Assembly (NCBI GenBank): GCA_964589175.1
Contig: CAZPRY010000058.1
Span: forward strand, 1-23,313
DNA: 23,313 bases
Direction of reading: 5' to 3'
Origin: CAZPRY01 sp964589175
Lineage (GTDB): Bacteria; Fidelibacterota; UBA2242
A program made the translations under genes and the position numbers. The notes under the pieces are model-generated. The model saw nothing but the letters and a program-made list of their open reading frames with translations, was not told the DNA's origin and searched no databases. Of this stretch, positions 16,613 to 23,313 are shown piece by piece. Within the stretch, counting starts at the first letter, position 1; the number at the start of each line of letters is the position of its first letter.

Positions 16613-17230
16613 CTAGTCCTCCGCCTTTTCCGGATTCATCGTGCGCAGCCACCAGATCAATAGCCCGATCAGGAAAAACGTGCTGGGCGGCAGAAGCAGC
16701 AATCCGTTCGGAATGTACCAGCCGCCTTCGGTGTAAACCGGCAGTACCTGAAAGCCGAGCAATTTCCCGGAACCGAGCAGTTCGCGGAAGAAACCGACGA
16801 AGAGCAAAACGAAGGCGTAGCCCAGGCCGTTGCCGATCCCGTCGAGAAAACTCAGCAGCGGCGGATTCTTCATCGCAAAAGCCTCGGCGCGTCCCATCAG
16901 AATGCAGTTGGTGATGATCAGGCCCACATAGACGGACAACTGCTTGCTGACGTTGTAAGCGAAGGCTTTGATGATCTGGTCGGCGATAATCACCAGTGAT
17001 GCGATGATGGTCATTTCGACGATGATGCGGATGCTGCCGGGAATGTGGTTGCGGATCAGGCTGATCGCCAGGTTGGAAAACGACACCACAAACATCACAG
17101 CCAGGGCCATGACGATGGAGGTTTCCAGTTTGGATGTTACCGCCAGTGCCGAACAGATGCCGAGAATCTGAACCGCAATCGGATTCTCGATAATAATCGG
17201 CGTTTTGACGACTTTTTTGTATTTATTCAT
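16613..17230 (-). CDS. nqrD: Na+-NQR subunit D
   Basis: This 205-aa membrane subunit is the pseudo-symmetric partner of NqrE. Cysteines lie at 26 (LGICSALAVTSK) and 109 (ITNCILMGR). ATG 17230 (MNKYKK) overlaps the end of nqrC by 8 bases. A TTG at 17239 is in frame, but the ATG has GCGGAG about 9 bases upstream and gives the usual length. Confidence 0.96.
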   Translation of the reverse strand: MNKYKKVVKTPIIIENPIAVQILGICSALAVTSKLETSIVMALAVMFVVSFSNLAISLIRNHIPGSIRIIVEMTIIASLVIIADQIIKAFAYNVSKQLSVYVGLIITNCILMGRAEAFAMKNPPLLSFLDGIGNGLGYAFVLLFVGFFRELLGSGKLLGFQVLPVYTEGGWYIPNGLLLLPPSTFFLIGLLIWWLRTMNPEKAED

Positions 17231-18023
17231 GGTCCGCAACTCCGCCTCTTAATTTCGCCAGAAAAGGTCCGAAGCCGTTCTCGCCCAGCCAGAATTTCAC
17301 GGTGGCATCGACGCCGCGCGTCGTAATGGTCGCACCGGAAAGGCCGTCGATTTCATACTTCGCGTCCGGGCTGTCCGGATCCACGGAACTCTTGATGACT
17401 TCGATCTTCAGTTCGCCGCTCTCATCGAAAATCTGCTTACCGTTCCAGATCTGCTTCCAGCGTGGATTGTCGACTTCACCGCCCAGACCGGGCGTCTCGC
17501 CATGTCCATAAAAAGTGAAGCCCCTGACTGTCGAGAGGTCCTTATCCAGCGCTATAAAGCCGTACATGGTCGACCATAAGCCTTTGCCGACAATGGGGAG
17601 AATATATTTTTGGACCTGATCCTGGTCCATTACCTCGTATATCACCATGAAATTCGGGGCCGATTTGATCTGGGCTTTATCCACATCCGCGGGTAAAACC
17701 CGGCTGTAAGCGGGATTTTTGGCAATCGCTTTCAGGTCGAAAGCAGCCGGATCGAGCACCGCATCGTAGCGGTCCGAAGTCAGCAAAGTACCACTGGATA
17801 ATTCGACAATTTCCGGGCGGATTCTTTCTTCGTAGACTTTTTTAATATCCGCACCTTCCGAGTACAGATCGCCGGCCTGAAGAATGTTCTTGAGTTTATC
17901 CAATTCACGATTTCGATCCTGAATGCCTTTCAGACCCACCGCCGCGCCGGAGACCAGAATCGAACAGACCAGGCAAACACCCAGGGCAACCAGCAGTGTT
18001 TTTTGGGTTCCTTCATTGGACAT
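17223..18023 (-). CDS. nqrC: Na+-NQR subunit C (covalent FMN)
   Basis: This 266-aa protein has one N-terminal membrane helix (TLLVALGVCLVCSILVSGAAV) and a large periplasmic FMN-binding domain. The flavinylation motif DGLSGATIT is present, with Thr232 as the expected FMN-linked residue. The frame is open upstream to 18095, but ATG 18023 (MSNEGTQK) gives a normal N-terminus next to the membrane helix and has AGGAGA upstream; it overlaps nqrB by 11 bases. Flavin attachment needs ApbE, which is not encoded in this window. Confidence 0.96.
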   Translation of the reverse strand: MSNEGTQKTLLVALGVCLVCSILVSGAAVGLKGIQDRNRELDKLKNILQAGDLYSEGADIKKVYEERIRPEIVELSSGTLLTSDRYDAVLDPAAFDLKAIAKNPAYSRVLPADVDKAQIKSAPNFMVIYEVMDQDQVQKYILPIVGKGLWSTMYGFIALDKDLSTVRGFTFYGHGETPGLGGEVDNPRWKQIWNGKQIFDESGELKIEVIKSSVDPDSPDAKYEIDGLSGATITTRGVDATVKFWLGENGFGPFLAKLRGGVADHE

Positions 18024-19215
18024 AGCGCGCCCGTCTCCTCTTGATATTGGCATTGATAAAAATCCGATCGATGATCGGAGCGAAGACATTTCCAAACAAG
18101 ATGGCCAGCATCATTCCCTCGGGAAAGGCCGGATTCACGACCCGGATCAGAACCACCAGTAAACCGATCAGCAATCCATAGACGTATTTTCCGGGTTCGG
18201 TAATCGCGGCCGAGACCGGATCGGTAGCCATGAATACCGTTCCAAAGGCAAATCCGCCCAACACCAGGTGCCAGACCGGCGTGACTGCAAACATCGGATT
18301 CGTAGAGCTGCCGACGAGATTGAAGAGCAGCGAAAGACTGACCATACCGCCCAGGACGCTCACCATGATTTTCCACGAACCGATGCCCGTGATGATCAGG
18401 ATCGCCGCCCCGATCAAACAGGCCAATGTCGAGGTCTCCCCCATCGAGCCCGGAATTAATCCGAAAAAGGCCTGCTGCCAGGAATAGCCCAGATGAAGGG
18501 CCGGGTCGGCCAGCTGTGCCAGCGGTGTGGCCTGGCTGACCGTATCGACAGCCACCCAAACTTTATCGCCGGAAATCCAGGCCGGATAGGCGAAGAAAAG
18601 AAACGCGCGCCCCACCAGAGCGGGATTGAAAACGTTCATGCCGACGCCACCGAAAACTTCCTTGCCGATCACGACGCCGAATGAAATTCCCAAGGCGACC
18701 TGCCAGTAGGGAATATCGGGCGGCAGAATCAGCGGGAAAAGCAGGCTTGTGACGAAAAAACCTTCGTGAATTTCATGCTTGCGGATACTGGCAAACAGCA
18801 CTTCCCAGAAACCGCCGGCGGCCAGCGTGACGATATAAACCGGAAAGAAGTACAGCGCGCCGTGAACAACATTCGCCAAAATATTGTGCGGATTGAAACC
18901 TACACCCAACCACTGTACGACGGTTCGCTGCCAGCTGCCGGATGGGATATTCGCCAAAGCGGCCAGGGCCAGGTTGGCCTGGTAGCCGGTGTTGTAGATG
19001 GCCATCAGCACAGCCGGGGCCAACGCGATCACAACCGTCATCATCATGCGTTTCAAATCGAGTACATCACGAACGTGAGCCGGTGATTTGGTGACCTGAC
19101 CCGATGAATACAGAAAAGCATCAATGGCTTCATAAAGGTAATAAAGGCCTTCCAGTTTGCCGCCTTTTCCGAAATGCTTTTCCTGTTTATCGAGAAATTT
19201 TCTGAATTTATCCAT
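18013..19215 (-). CDS. nqrB: Na+-NQR subunit B (Na+ channel, FMN, riboflavin)
   Basis: This 400-aa polytopic membrane protein starts with the family N-terminal helix (FHFG-like region at 10-30). It carries the covalent FMN site VDTVSQATPL (Thr230, in the D-x-x-S-x-A-T consensus used by ApbE). Conserved segments FGGVGMNVFNPALVGRAFLF and ATDPVSAA are present. Its ATG overlaps the nqrA stop (TGATG). Confidence 0.97.
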   Translation of the reverse strand: MDKFRKFLDKQEKHFGKGGKLEGLYYLYEAIDAFLYSSGQVTKSPAHVRDVLDLKRMMMTVVIALAPAVLMAIYNTGYQANLALAALANIPSGSWQRTVVQWLGVGFNPHNILANVVHGALYFFPVYIVTLAAGGFWEVLFASIRKHEIHEGFFVTSLLFPLILPPDIPYWQVALGISFGVVIGKEVFGGVGMNVFNPALVGRAFLFFAYPAWISGDKVWVAVDTVSQATPLAQLADPALHLGYSWQQAFFGLIPGSMGETSTLACLIGAAILIITGIGSWKIMVSVLGGMVSLSLLFNLVGSSTNPMFAVTPVWHLVLGGFAFGTVFMATDPVSAAITEPGKYVYGLLIGLLVVLIRVVNPAFPEGMMLAILFGNVFAPIIDRIFINANIKRRRARYVQ

Positions 19216-20564
19216 CAGCCTTCCTTCTCAATAAGGGTCAGTACCCGGCGCAGATTCTGCCCGTGATCGATCTTCGAGGGACACACGAACGTGCACAGCG
19301 CGAGGTCTTCTTCATCCAGTTCCAGGCAGCCCAGATTCTCGGCATCCTCGACATCATCCACCGCCAAGGCCCTTAAAAGATATGTCGGCAAAATGTCCAG
19401 CGGCATCACTTTTTCATAACTGCCGATCGGAACGAGAGCACGCAGTCCGCCGTGAACAGCTGTTGTGAAATCGTAGTGCCGGCACGGCAAAAACTTGGAT
19501 AATACAATATTTTTCACGGAATAAAGATGAGCGCCTGGCGACAGCCAACCGAACAGTTTGCGCTCGCGCTCCTCGGGCATCACCGAAACCTGTTGATGAT
19601 AGCGTCCCAGGAATCCGACGGTTTCACCGGCCAGGCGGCCGTCCAGCACTGACCCTGAAATGACGCGATGCTCGCCGTTCTGCAGTTCATCGGCGACTAA
19701 ATCTTTCAACGAAGCGCCCAGGCGCGTGCGCAGCAGGCGCGGCTGTTTTGCAGACGGGCCGGCCAATGCGATAATGCGTTCGGTCAGGATTTTGCCCTCG
19801 CGGAACAGATAACCGAATGCGACAACATCCTGCGCACCGAGATGCCAGACTTCTTTCTCCCGATAAACCGGATCGAGCAAATGGATATGCGTTCCAACAT
19901 TTCCGGCAGGGTGCGGCCCGCTGAACTGTTCAACAGTGATTCGACCACTTTCCGGCTGCGGAATTTTCTCGTCGGGCGAAACGCAGAGGAATATTTTTCC
20001 CTCCGTCAAGTTGCCGATAATTTCCAGGCCAGTGCGGAATAATTCATCCCGACCTTCCAATACCTTTTCCAGCGAGGGCGCCAGCGGTCGGCTGTCCATC
20101 GCCGTGACAAAGATCGAATGCGGCACTTTTTCCGGATCGGCGACTTTACTGAAGGGACGGCTGCGCAGGGCCGGCCACACGCCGGAATCCAGCAATTGGG
20201 TGATGATTTTTTCCCGCGATAACTGCCCGATCTGAGTGTCGTCGTGCGCGATAAAACTGCGCTCTTCGTCTCCTTCCAGCTGGATAATTATCGATAAAAA
20301 CGCCCGTTTCTCACCACGATTGATGGATAAAACCGTACCGCAGCCAGGCGACGTATAGCGAATCGCCGGTCGCTTCTTATCGGTAAACAAGAGATCGCCG
20401 AGTTTTACCCGGTCACCGACGGATACCGCTATATCGGGCTTCAGGCCGACATAATCCGGACCAATCAGGGCGACTTGCCGGACGGGCTTTGCTGCGTGGA
20501 TTTCCCGGACCGGTTTACCATCAATCGGAAGATCGAGGCCTTTTTTAATTTTGTGTAGTCCCAT
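19215..20564 (-). CDS. nqrA: Na+-NQR subunit A
   Basis: This 449-aa soluble subunit of the complex contributes to the quinone site. It begins with the typical IKKGLDLPIDGKP, followed by a barrel-sandwich segment (about 32-80: VALIGPDYVGLKP, VSVGDRVKLGDLLF, TSPGCGTV). FPCRHYDFTTA-type and FVCPSKIDHG motifs occur near the end (the family C-T-F-V-C-P-S-K signature). It is the first gene of the nqr block and starts 129 bases after the dsrE-like gene, the largest gap in the unit. Confidence 0.97.
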   Translation of the reverse strand: MGLHKIKKGLDLPIDGKPVREIHAAKPVRQVALIGPDYVGLKPDIAVSVGDRVKLGDLLFTDKKRPAIRYTSPGCGTVLSINRGEKRAFLSIIIQLEGDEERSFIAHDDTQIGQLSREKIITQLLDSGVWPALRSRPFSKVADPEKVPHSIFVTAMDSRPLAPSLEKVLEGRDELFRTGLEIIGNLTEGKIFLCVSPDEKIPQPESGRITVEQFSGPHPAGNVGTHIHLLDPVYREKEVWHLGAQDVVAFGYLFREGKILTERIIALAGPSAKQPRLLRTRLGASLKDLVADELQNGEHRVISGSVLDGRLAGETVGFLGRYHQQVSVMPEERERKLFGWLSPGAHLYSVKNIVLSKFLPCRHYDFTTAVHGGLRALVPIGSYEKVMPLDILPTYLLRALAVDDVEDAENLGCLELDEEDLALCTFVCPSKIDHGQNLRRVLTLIEKEG

Positions 20565-20600
20565 GGATCTTTCTTACCGTTTTAATTCAATATAAAGGAT

Positions 20601-20689
20601 TTTCGGAAATAAATCCTCGAAATTGAAGAAACACCTATTTCCGAAATCTTCCGGGAACAGCGAACATTCAGAGTAAGCTCTGACGTTCC
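20601..20689 (-). repeat. two hairpins between the sulfur genes and nqrA
   Basis: Arm TTTCGGAAAT (20601-20610) pairs perfectly with ATTTCCGAAA (20637-20646) and extends to about 13 bp with one bulge. A second hairpin, CAGAG-TAAG-CTCTG (20669-20682), is enclosed by GAAC/GTTC (20662-20688). There is no clear T-run and no clear internal promoter. Such structures can mark RNA processing or differential stability between operon parts. Confidence 0.55.
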
Positions 20690-20693
20690 GGAT

Positions 20694-21194
20694 TTAGGTA
20701 AAAATAATCTGGGAACCGGCGGACAATTCGTAGAACTCGCCAACCGTAAGAACTTTATCCACCTCGGGACAGAAATCATCCATAGTCAGATTGAACATAT
20801 CCACCGTGGCCTTACAGGCATAGAGTTTTCCTCCGGCGGCACTAATCATCTCGATAAATTCCCGGACCGGCGGAATATCCAGTTTGTCCATGGTTTTATT
20901 CATCATCCAGGTCGCGAACGCTGACATACCGGGCAGCGCCCCTAACAGGGTCGGCAATGGAAATCCCTTTGCATCGGGAACGCGCATCGCCGGATTACCA
21001 ACCGTGGCGATTTTTATATTGTCCATAAACTTATTCAGAACAGCATACAGACCGAAAAAAGTGAAAAATAAATTCGCTTCCATCCCCTCCATCCGGGCGC
21101 CGTTGGCCATGATCAGGCCGGGGTACACGCCTTCCAGGGATCCACGGGATACGACAATCGAAACCTTTTTGATTTTCTCGGGTTGATCAGACAT
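20694..21194 (-). CDS. DsrE-family (DsrE2-like) sulfurtransferase protein
   Basis: This 166-aa protein shows the DsrE/F/H-like alpha/beta pattern: an N-terminal strand KVSIVVSRGSLEGVYPGLIMANGA with G-x-x-E region, a hydrophobic helix FFTFFGLYAV, and LYACKATVDMF with Cys127 at the position of the conserved persulfide cysteine. Cys142 follows. The middle segment KGFPLPTLLGALPGM is typical of the larger DsrE2 type. It likely relays sulfane sulfur between the flavoprotein, the TusE-like carrier and other thiols. It starts 15 bases after tusE with AGGAGA upstream. Confidence 0.85.
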   Translation of the reverse strand: MSDQPEKIKKVSIVVSRGSLEGVYPGLIMANGARMEGMEANLFFTFFGLYAVLNKFMDNIKIATVGNPAMRVPDAKGFPLPTLLGALPGMSAFATWMMNKTMDKLDIPPVREFIEMISAAGGKLYACKATVDMFNLTMDDFCPEVDKVLTVGEFYELSAGSQIIFT

Positions 21195-21209
21195 TGAATA
21201 TTCTCCTGG

Positions 21210-21527
21210 TTATACGCAGCTTACGGGTTTGGGAAGTCCGGCAATCCTGGCGGCTTTTTTCAGCGGACCTTCGGGATAAAGTTCATAGAGGTCTTTCGTG
21301 CCGATGCCACCGACTTTATTGACTCTGCGAATAGTCGGAAGCGTGCCTTTTTCTTTATAATCATTCTGCAGAAACTCGATTACTTTCCAGTGTCTCTCTG
21401 TCAATACCGGAATGCCGAGCTCTTTGGCGATTTCGGCGGCAATCGCTTTGTTCCATTGCGAGGAATTTGTCAGGTATCCCTCATCATTCACGTCGATCGT
21501 GACTCCAGCAATCGTCTTTGTTGCCAT
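21210..21527 (-). CDS. tusE: TusE/DsrC-like sulfur carrier with a single C-terminal cysteine
   Basis: This 105-aa protein matches the DsrC/TusE family over its whole length: GVTIDVNDEGYL at the start, a HW.VIEFL helix, GTLPTIRRV, and the mobile C-terminal arm IAGLPKPVSCV. The penultimate cysteine (Cys104) is present. The second arm cysteine of true DsrC (in A-C-K-I-A-G) is Ala here (KKAARIAG), so it belongs with TusE-type carriers and cannot form the DsrC intramolecular trisulfide. Position after sqr and before dsrE suggests it accepts sulfane sulfur from sulfide oxidation. Confidence 0.88.
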   Translation of the reverse strand: MATKTIAGVTIDVNDEGYLTNSSQWNKAIAAEIAKELGIPVLTERHWKVIEFLQNDYKEKGTLPTIRRVNKVGGIGTKDLYELYPEGPLKKAARIAGLPKPVSCV

Positions 21528-21540
21528 GATTCACTCCTTA

Positions 21541-22779
21541 TTATATGTTTAATTTTTTACCCATTTTACTCATGTGCGTCGTAATCCCGGGCAACGGGAT
21601 AGCGTTGAGCAACATATTCCAGTAAATGTATTTGAAAGCCAGTTTGCCCCAGTGATTGAGACGGGTTTCCTTCAACAGGGCCATCGGTCCGAGCAGCGGT
21701 ATCGGGAAGCGGCCTTGCACCGGTTCGTATTCGTAATTGAAATCGATCAGAATGCCCTTGCCGAAACCGGACTCGATAAAGCAGTTGGCATGCCCGTCGA
21801 AGCTGGCCGTCAGGGGCTGATTTCGGATAAAACTCATGATATTCCTGGTCAGAATCTCGGCCTCGAAATGAGCTACGGCACCGGCCTTGGACGACGGCAG
21901 ATCCGTCGCGTCGCCAATTACGAAAATGTTCTCATAGTCTTTGGACTGCAAACTGTGTTTGTCGGTGGGGACGTAATTCAGTTCATCACCCATTCCCGAG
22001 CGTTCCATGAGCGCATCGCCCATATTGGTGGGAATCGTGACCAACAGATCGTAATCCACCTTGCGCTGATCGTATGAGATCAACTGCCTGGCATTGGGAT
22101 CGACGCGTTCGGTGTTGAAATCGGGAACGAGTTTGATATTCTTTTCCGCGAGCAAATTTCCGAATACACCGGCCGCAATGGGTTTTGTAAATGCGCCCGA
22201 AAGCGGCGTCACGTATTCGATTTCAACCTTTTCACGCATCTTCTTCTTGGTAAAAAAGGCGTCTGCGTGAAAGGCAAACTCGAGCGGAGCAACCGGACAT
22301 TTGATCGGCATCTCGGCAATGTGCAGCGCCAATTTCCCGCCCGGCCAGGTTTCCAATTTTCTTGCCAGAGCGCTGGCGCCCTTGTAAGTATAAAAATCGA
22401 AAGCATCTACTTGCCAGCCGGAATCGGTCAGGCCGGCGACCTCATCCGAGGCGATGTCCGTGCCGGTCGCAATGATTATAATATGATACTCTAAGTCAGT
22501 CCCGTTCTCGAGCACGATTTTGTTCTTCTGCGGCTCGATCAGATCCACATTGGCCTGCAAATACTCAATCTTGCTGGAGAAGAATTTTTTCTTCGGTTTG
22601 ATCACGTCCTTGTCAGTGTAGATACCAAAAGGCAGAAAAAGGAAGCCGGGTTGATAGTAATGGTTTTCATCCTTGTCGACTACCGTAATCTTCCATTCTC
22701 TCGGATCAATTTTACGCAGCAGATGCCGGGCCATCATGGTTCCTGCCGTTCCGGCTCCCACAATAAGAATTCGTTTCAT
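21541..22779 (-). CDS. sqr: sulfide:quinone oxidoreductase-like FAD protein
   Basis: This 412-aa flavoprotein probably oxidises sulfide to sulfane sulfur and reduces quinone at the membrane face. The N-terminal dinucleotide fold is ILIVGAGTAGTMMARHL (4-20). ATGTD lies at 104-108 and the FAD-binding end VIGDATDLPSSKAG at 287-300. Two cysteines suit the redox pair of SQR, Cys161 (MPIKCPVAPLE) and Cys333 (HANCFIESGFGKG). There is no counterpart of the third cysteine found in type I enzymes. The C-terminus has amphipathic stretches (LAFKYIYWNMLLNAIPL) for membrane attachment. Start ATG 22779 with AAAGGATAG upstream lies 11 bases after arsR. Related SQR-like proteins with other thiol substrates exist, so the exact substrate is inferred from neighbours. 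Confidence 0.82.
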   Translation of the reverse strand: MKRILIVGAGTAGTMMARHLLRKIDPREWKITVVDKDENHYYQPGFLFLPFGIYTDKDVIKPKKKFFSSKIEYLQANVDLIEPQKNKIVLENGTDLEYHIIIIATGTDIASDEVAGLTDSGWQVDAFDFYTYKGASALARKLETWPGGKLALHIAEMPIKCPVAPLEFAFHADAFFTKKKMREKVEIEYVTPLSGAFTKPIAAGVFGNLLAEKNIKLVPDFNTERVDPNARQLISYDQRKVDYDLLVTIPTNMGDALMERSGMGDELNYVPTDKHSLQSKDYENIFVIGDATDLPSSKAGAVAHFEAEILTRNIMSFIRNQPLTASFDGHANCFIESGFGKGILIDFNYEYEPVQGRFPIPLLGPMALLKETRLNHWGKLAFKYIYWNMLLNAIPLPGITTHMSKMGKKLNI

Positions 22780-22790
22780 GCTATCCTTTC

Positions 22791-23099
22791 TTATAGATAG
22801 TTTTCCTGGAAGAACTGAATCACTTTTTTGATCTTCTCATCTTTAAGATGGTAAATGATTCGTTTTTTGTCGCGCCGTTTTTCCAGGAGTCCCGCCAGCG
22901 TAAGCAAACGAAGTTGCTGGGAAACATTCGAGATTTTACCGATTTTGACGGTTTCTACAATTTCAGTGACGCAGAAGTCGCCCTCAAGCAGCATGCAAAG
23001 GATGCGGAAACGCGCCTTATTGGAAAACAGCGTAAAAAGGTCGATGACCTTCTCGCAGATGAGTTCATTTTCTTCGAAGCGTTTTTTAAGATCATTCAT
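22791..23099 (-). CDS. ArsR/SmtB-family winged-helix repressor
   Basis: This 102-aa protein has the ArsR fold: LFTLFSNKARFRILCMLLEG (21-40), the helix-turn-helix DFCVTEIVE...ISNVSQQLRLLTLAGLL (41-72) and the wing KRRDKKRIIYHL (75-85). Cysteines lie at 15, 35 and 43. The classic ELCVCDL metal motif has only one of its cysteines (DFCVTEI). Persulfide-sensing relatives such as SqrR/BigR use a pair of cysteines, so C15/C35/C43 are candidate sensors (inference). It is the first gene of the sulfide/Nqr unit, has a GGAGG ribosome site at seven bases, and has a palindrome over its promoter, which implies autoregulation. Confidence 0.92.
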   Translation of the reverse strand: MNDLKKRFEENELICEKVIDLFTLFSNKARFRILCMLLEGDFCVTEIVETVKIGKISNVSQQLRLLTLAGLLEKRRDKKRIIYHLKDEKIKKVIQFFQENYL

Positions 23100-23112
23100 T
23101 TCAAATCCTCCA

Positions 23113-23151
23113 ACTTTAACATATGTTAAAGTGTTAAATGATTAAAGTCAA
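23113..23151 (-). promoter_or_regulatory. sigma70-type promoter with ArsR-type operator palindrome over the -10
   Basis: On the minus strand, TTGACT (23151-23146) and TAACAT (23128-23123) are separated by exactly 17 bases. A perfect 20-base palindrome (ACTTTAACAT and its reverse complement, 23113-23132) covers the -10 box and lies 13 bases upstream of the arsR start codon. Binding of the encoded repressor here would block the whole downstream unit. Confidence 0.75.
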
Positions 23152-23313
23152 GTAGATTTTTTTGCATTTCCCAAATCAGATTCATACATTTTCTTTACCA
23201 ATACGTTTGGTCATTTGATCACGCACGCTCCAATCGGTTTCATTTTTTTCGAAAACTGTAAGGAATCTTTGCAAAACCCCAAGAAAAATCTTTCTTAAAA
23301 GAGGACAGATTTA
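23152..23313. other. upstream non-coding end of window
   Basis: No gene, terminator or clear repeat is visible in these 162 bases. The next gene beyond the window edge cannot be judged. Confidence 0.4.

Noticed and set aside
20565..20693. Separate nqr promoter or intrinsic terminator in the gap
   Set aside because: TATATT near 20588 has no matching -35 at 16-18 bases, and neither hairpin is followed by a T-run.
21194..21210. Dissimilatory sulfite reductase (dsrAB) pathway from the DsrC/DsrE-like genes
   Set aside because: No dsrAB or dsrMKJOP in the window, and the carrier lacks the second DsrC cysteine.

Overview
The window reads as a fragment of a metagenome-type assembly (it contains a run of exactly 100 Ns) from a Gram-negative bacterium with sodium-based respiration. 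The taxonomic guess is weak: a member of the FCB superphylum or a neighbouring candidate phylum (Calditrichota/KSB1-like). It rests only on the mix of a secreted cadherin/PKD-like multidomain protein, a complete Na+-NQR, a sulfide:quinone oxidoreductase-like protein and abundant short structured repeats. No rRNA, tRNA or CRISPR array is visible.

Left part (1-6148), AT-rich and accessory. It starts with a large secreted repeat protein (minus strand, 49-3542) interrupted by the assembly gap. Its 3' end stops abruptly in the middle of a repeat module at a sequence that could be the end of an insertion sequence. After a gene-poor stretch comes a compact three-gene cassette (5804-4460, minus) read as HicA-like toxin, HicB-like antitoxin with a long C-terminal tail, and a SecB-like chaperone. 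This is a probable toxin-antitoxin-chaperone (TAC) system. It is bracketed by two direct copies of a structured ~126-128 bp element whose 78-bp core is 77/78 identical.

Middle part (6149-11050). A membrane-anchored alpha/beta-hydrolase-like protein with a large uncharacterised C-terminal domain is divergent from an orphan PAS histidine kinase with a four-cysteine cluster. Then come a hairpin-rich non-coding stretch and a gluzincin-like metalloprotease gene that is broken by one in-frame TAG and has also lost part of its HExxH motif.

Right part (11051-23151), all on the minus strand. A TTG-ACT/TAACAT promoter whose -10 is covered by a perfect 20-bp palindrome drives an ArsR-family repressor. 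The repressor is followed at short spacing by a sulfide:quinone oxidoreductase-like flavoprotein, a single-cysteine TusE/DsrC-like sulfur carrier and a DsrE-family protein. After a 129-bp gap with two hairpins come nqrABCDEF, a two-CBS-domain protein and a small cysteine-rich single-span membrane protein that may act like NqrM. A good rho-independent terminator closes this ~9-kb unit. The reading is that sulfide or persulfide sensed by the repressor controls sulfide oxidation into the quinone pool, and that this is transcriptionally tied to the Na+-translocating NADH:quinone oxidoreductase. Just beyond the terminator lies a 978-aa fused FAD/Fe-S D-2-hydroxyacid dehydrogenase (YdiJ/GlcD-GlpC type), another likely electron donor to the respiratory chain.
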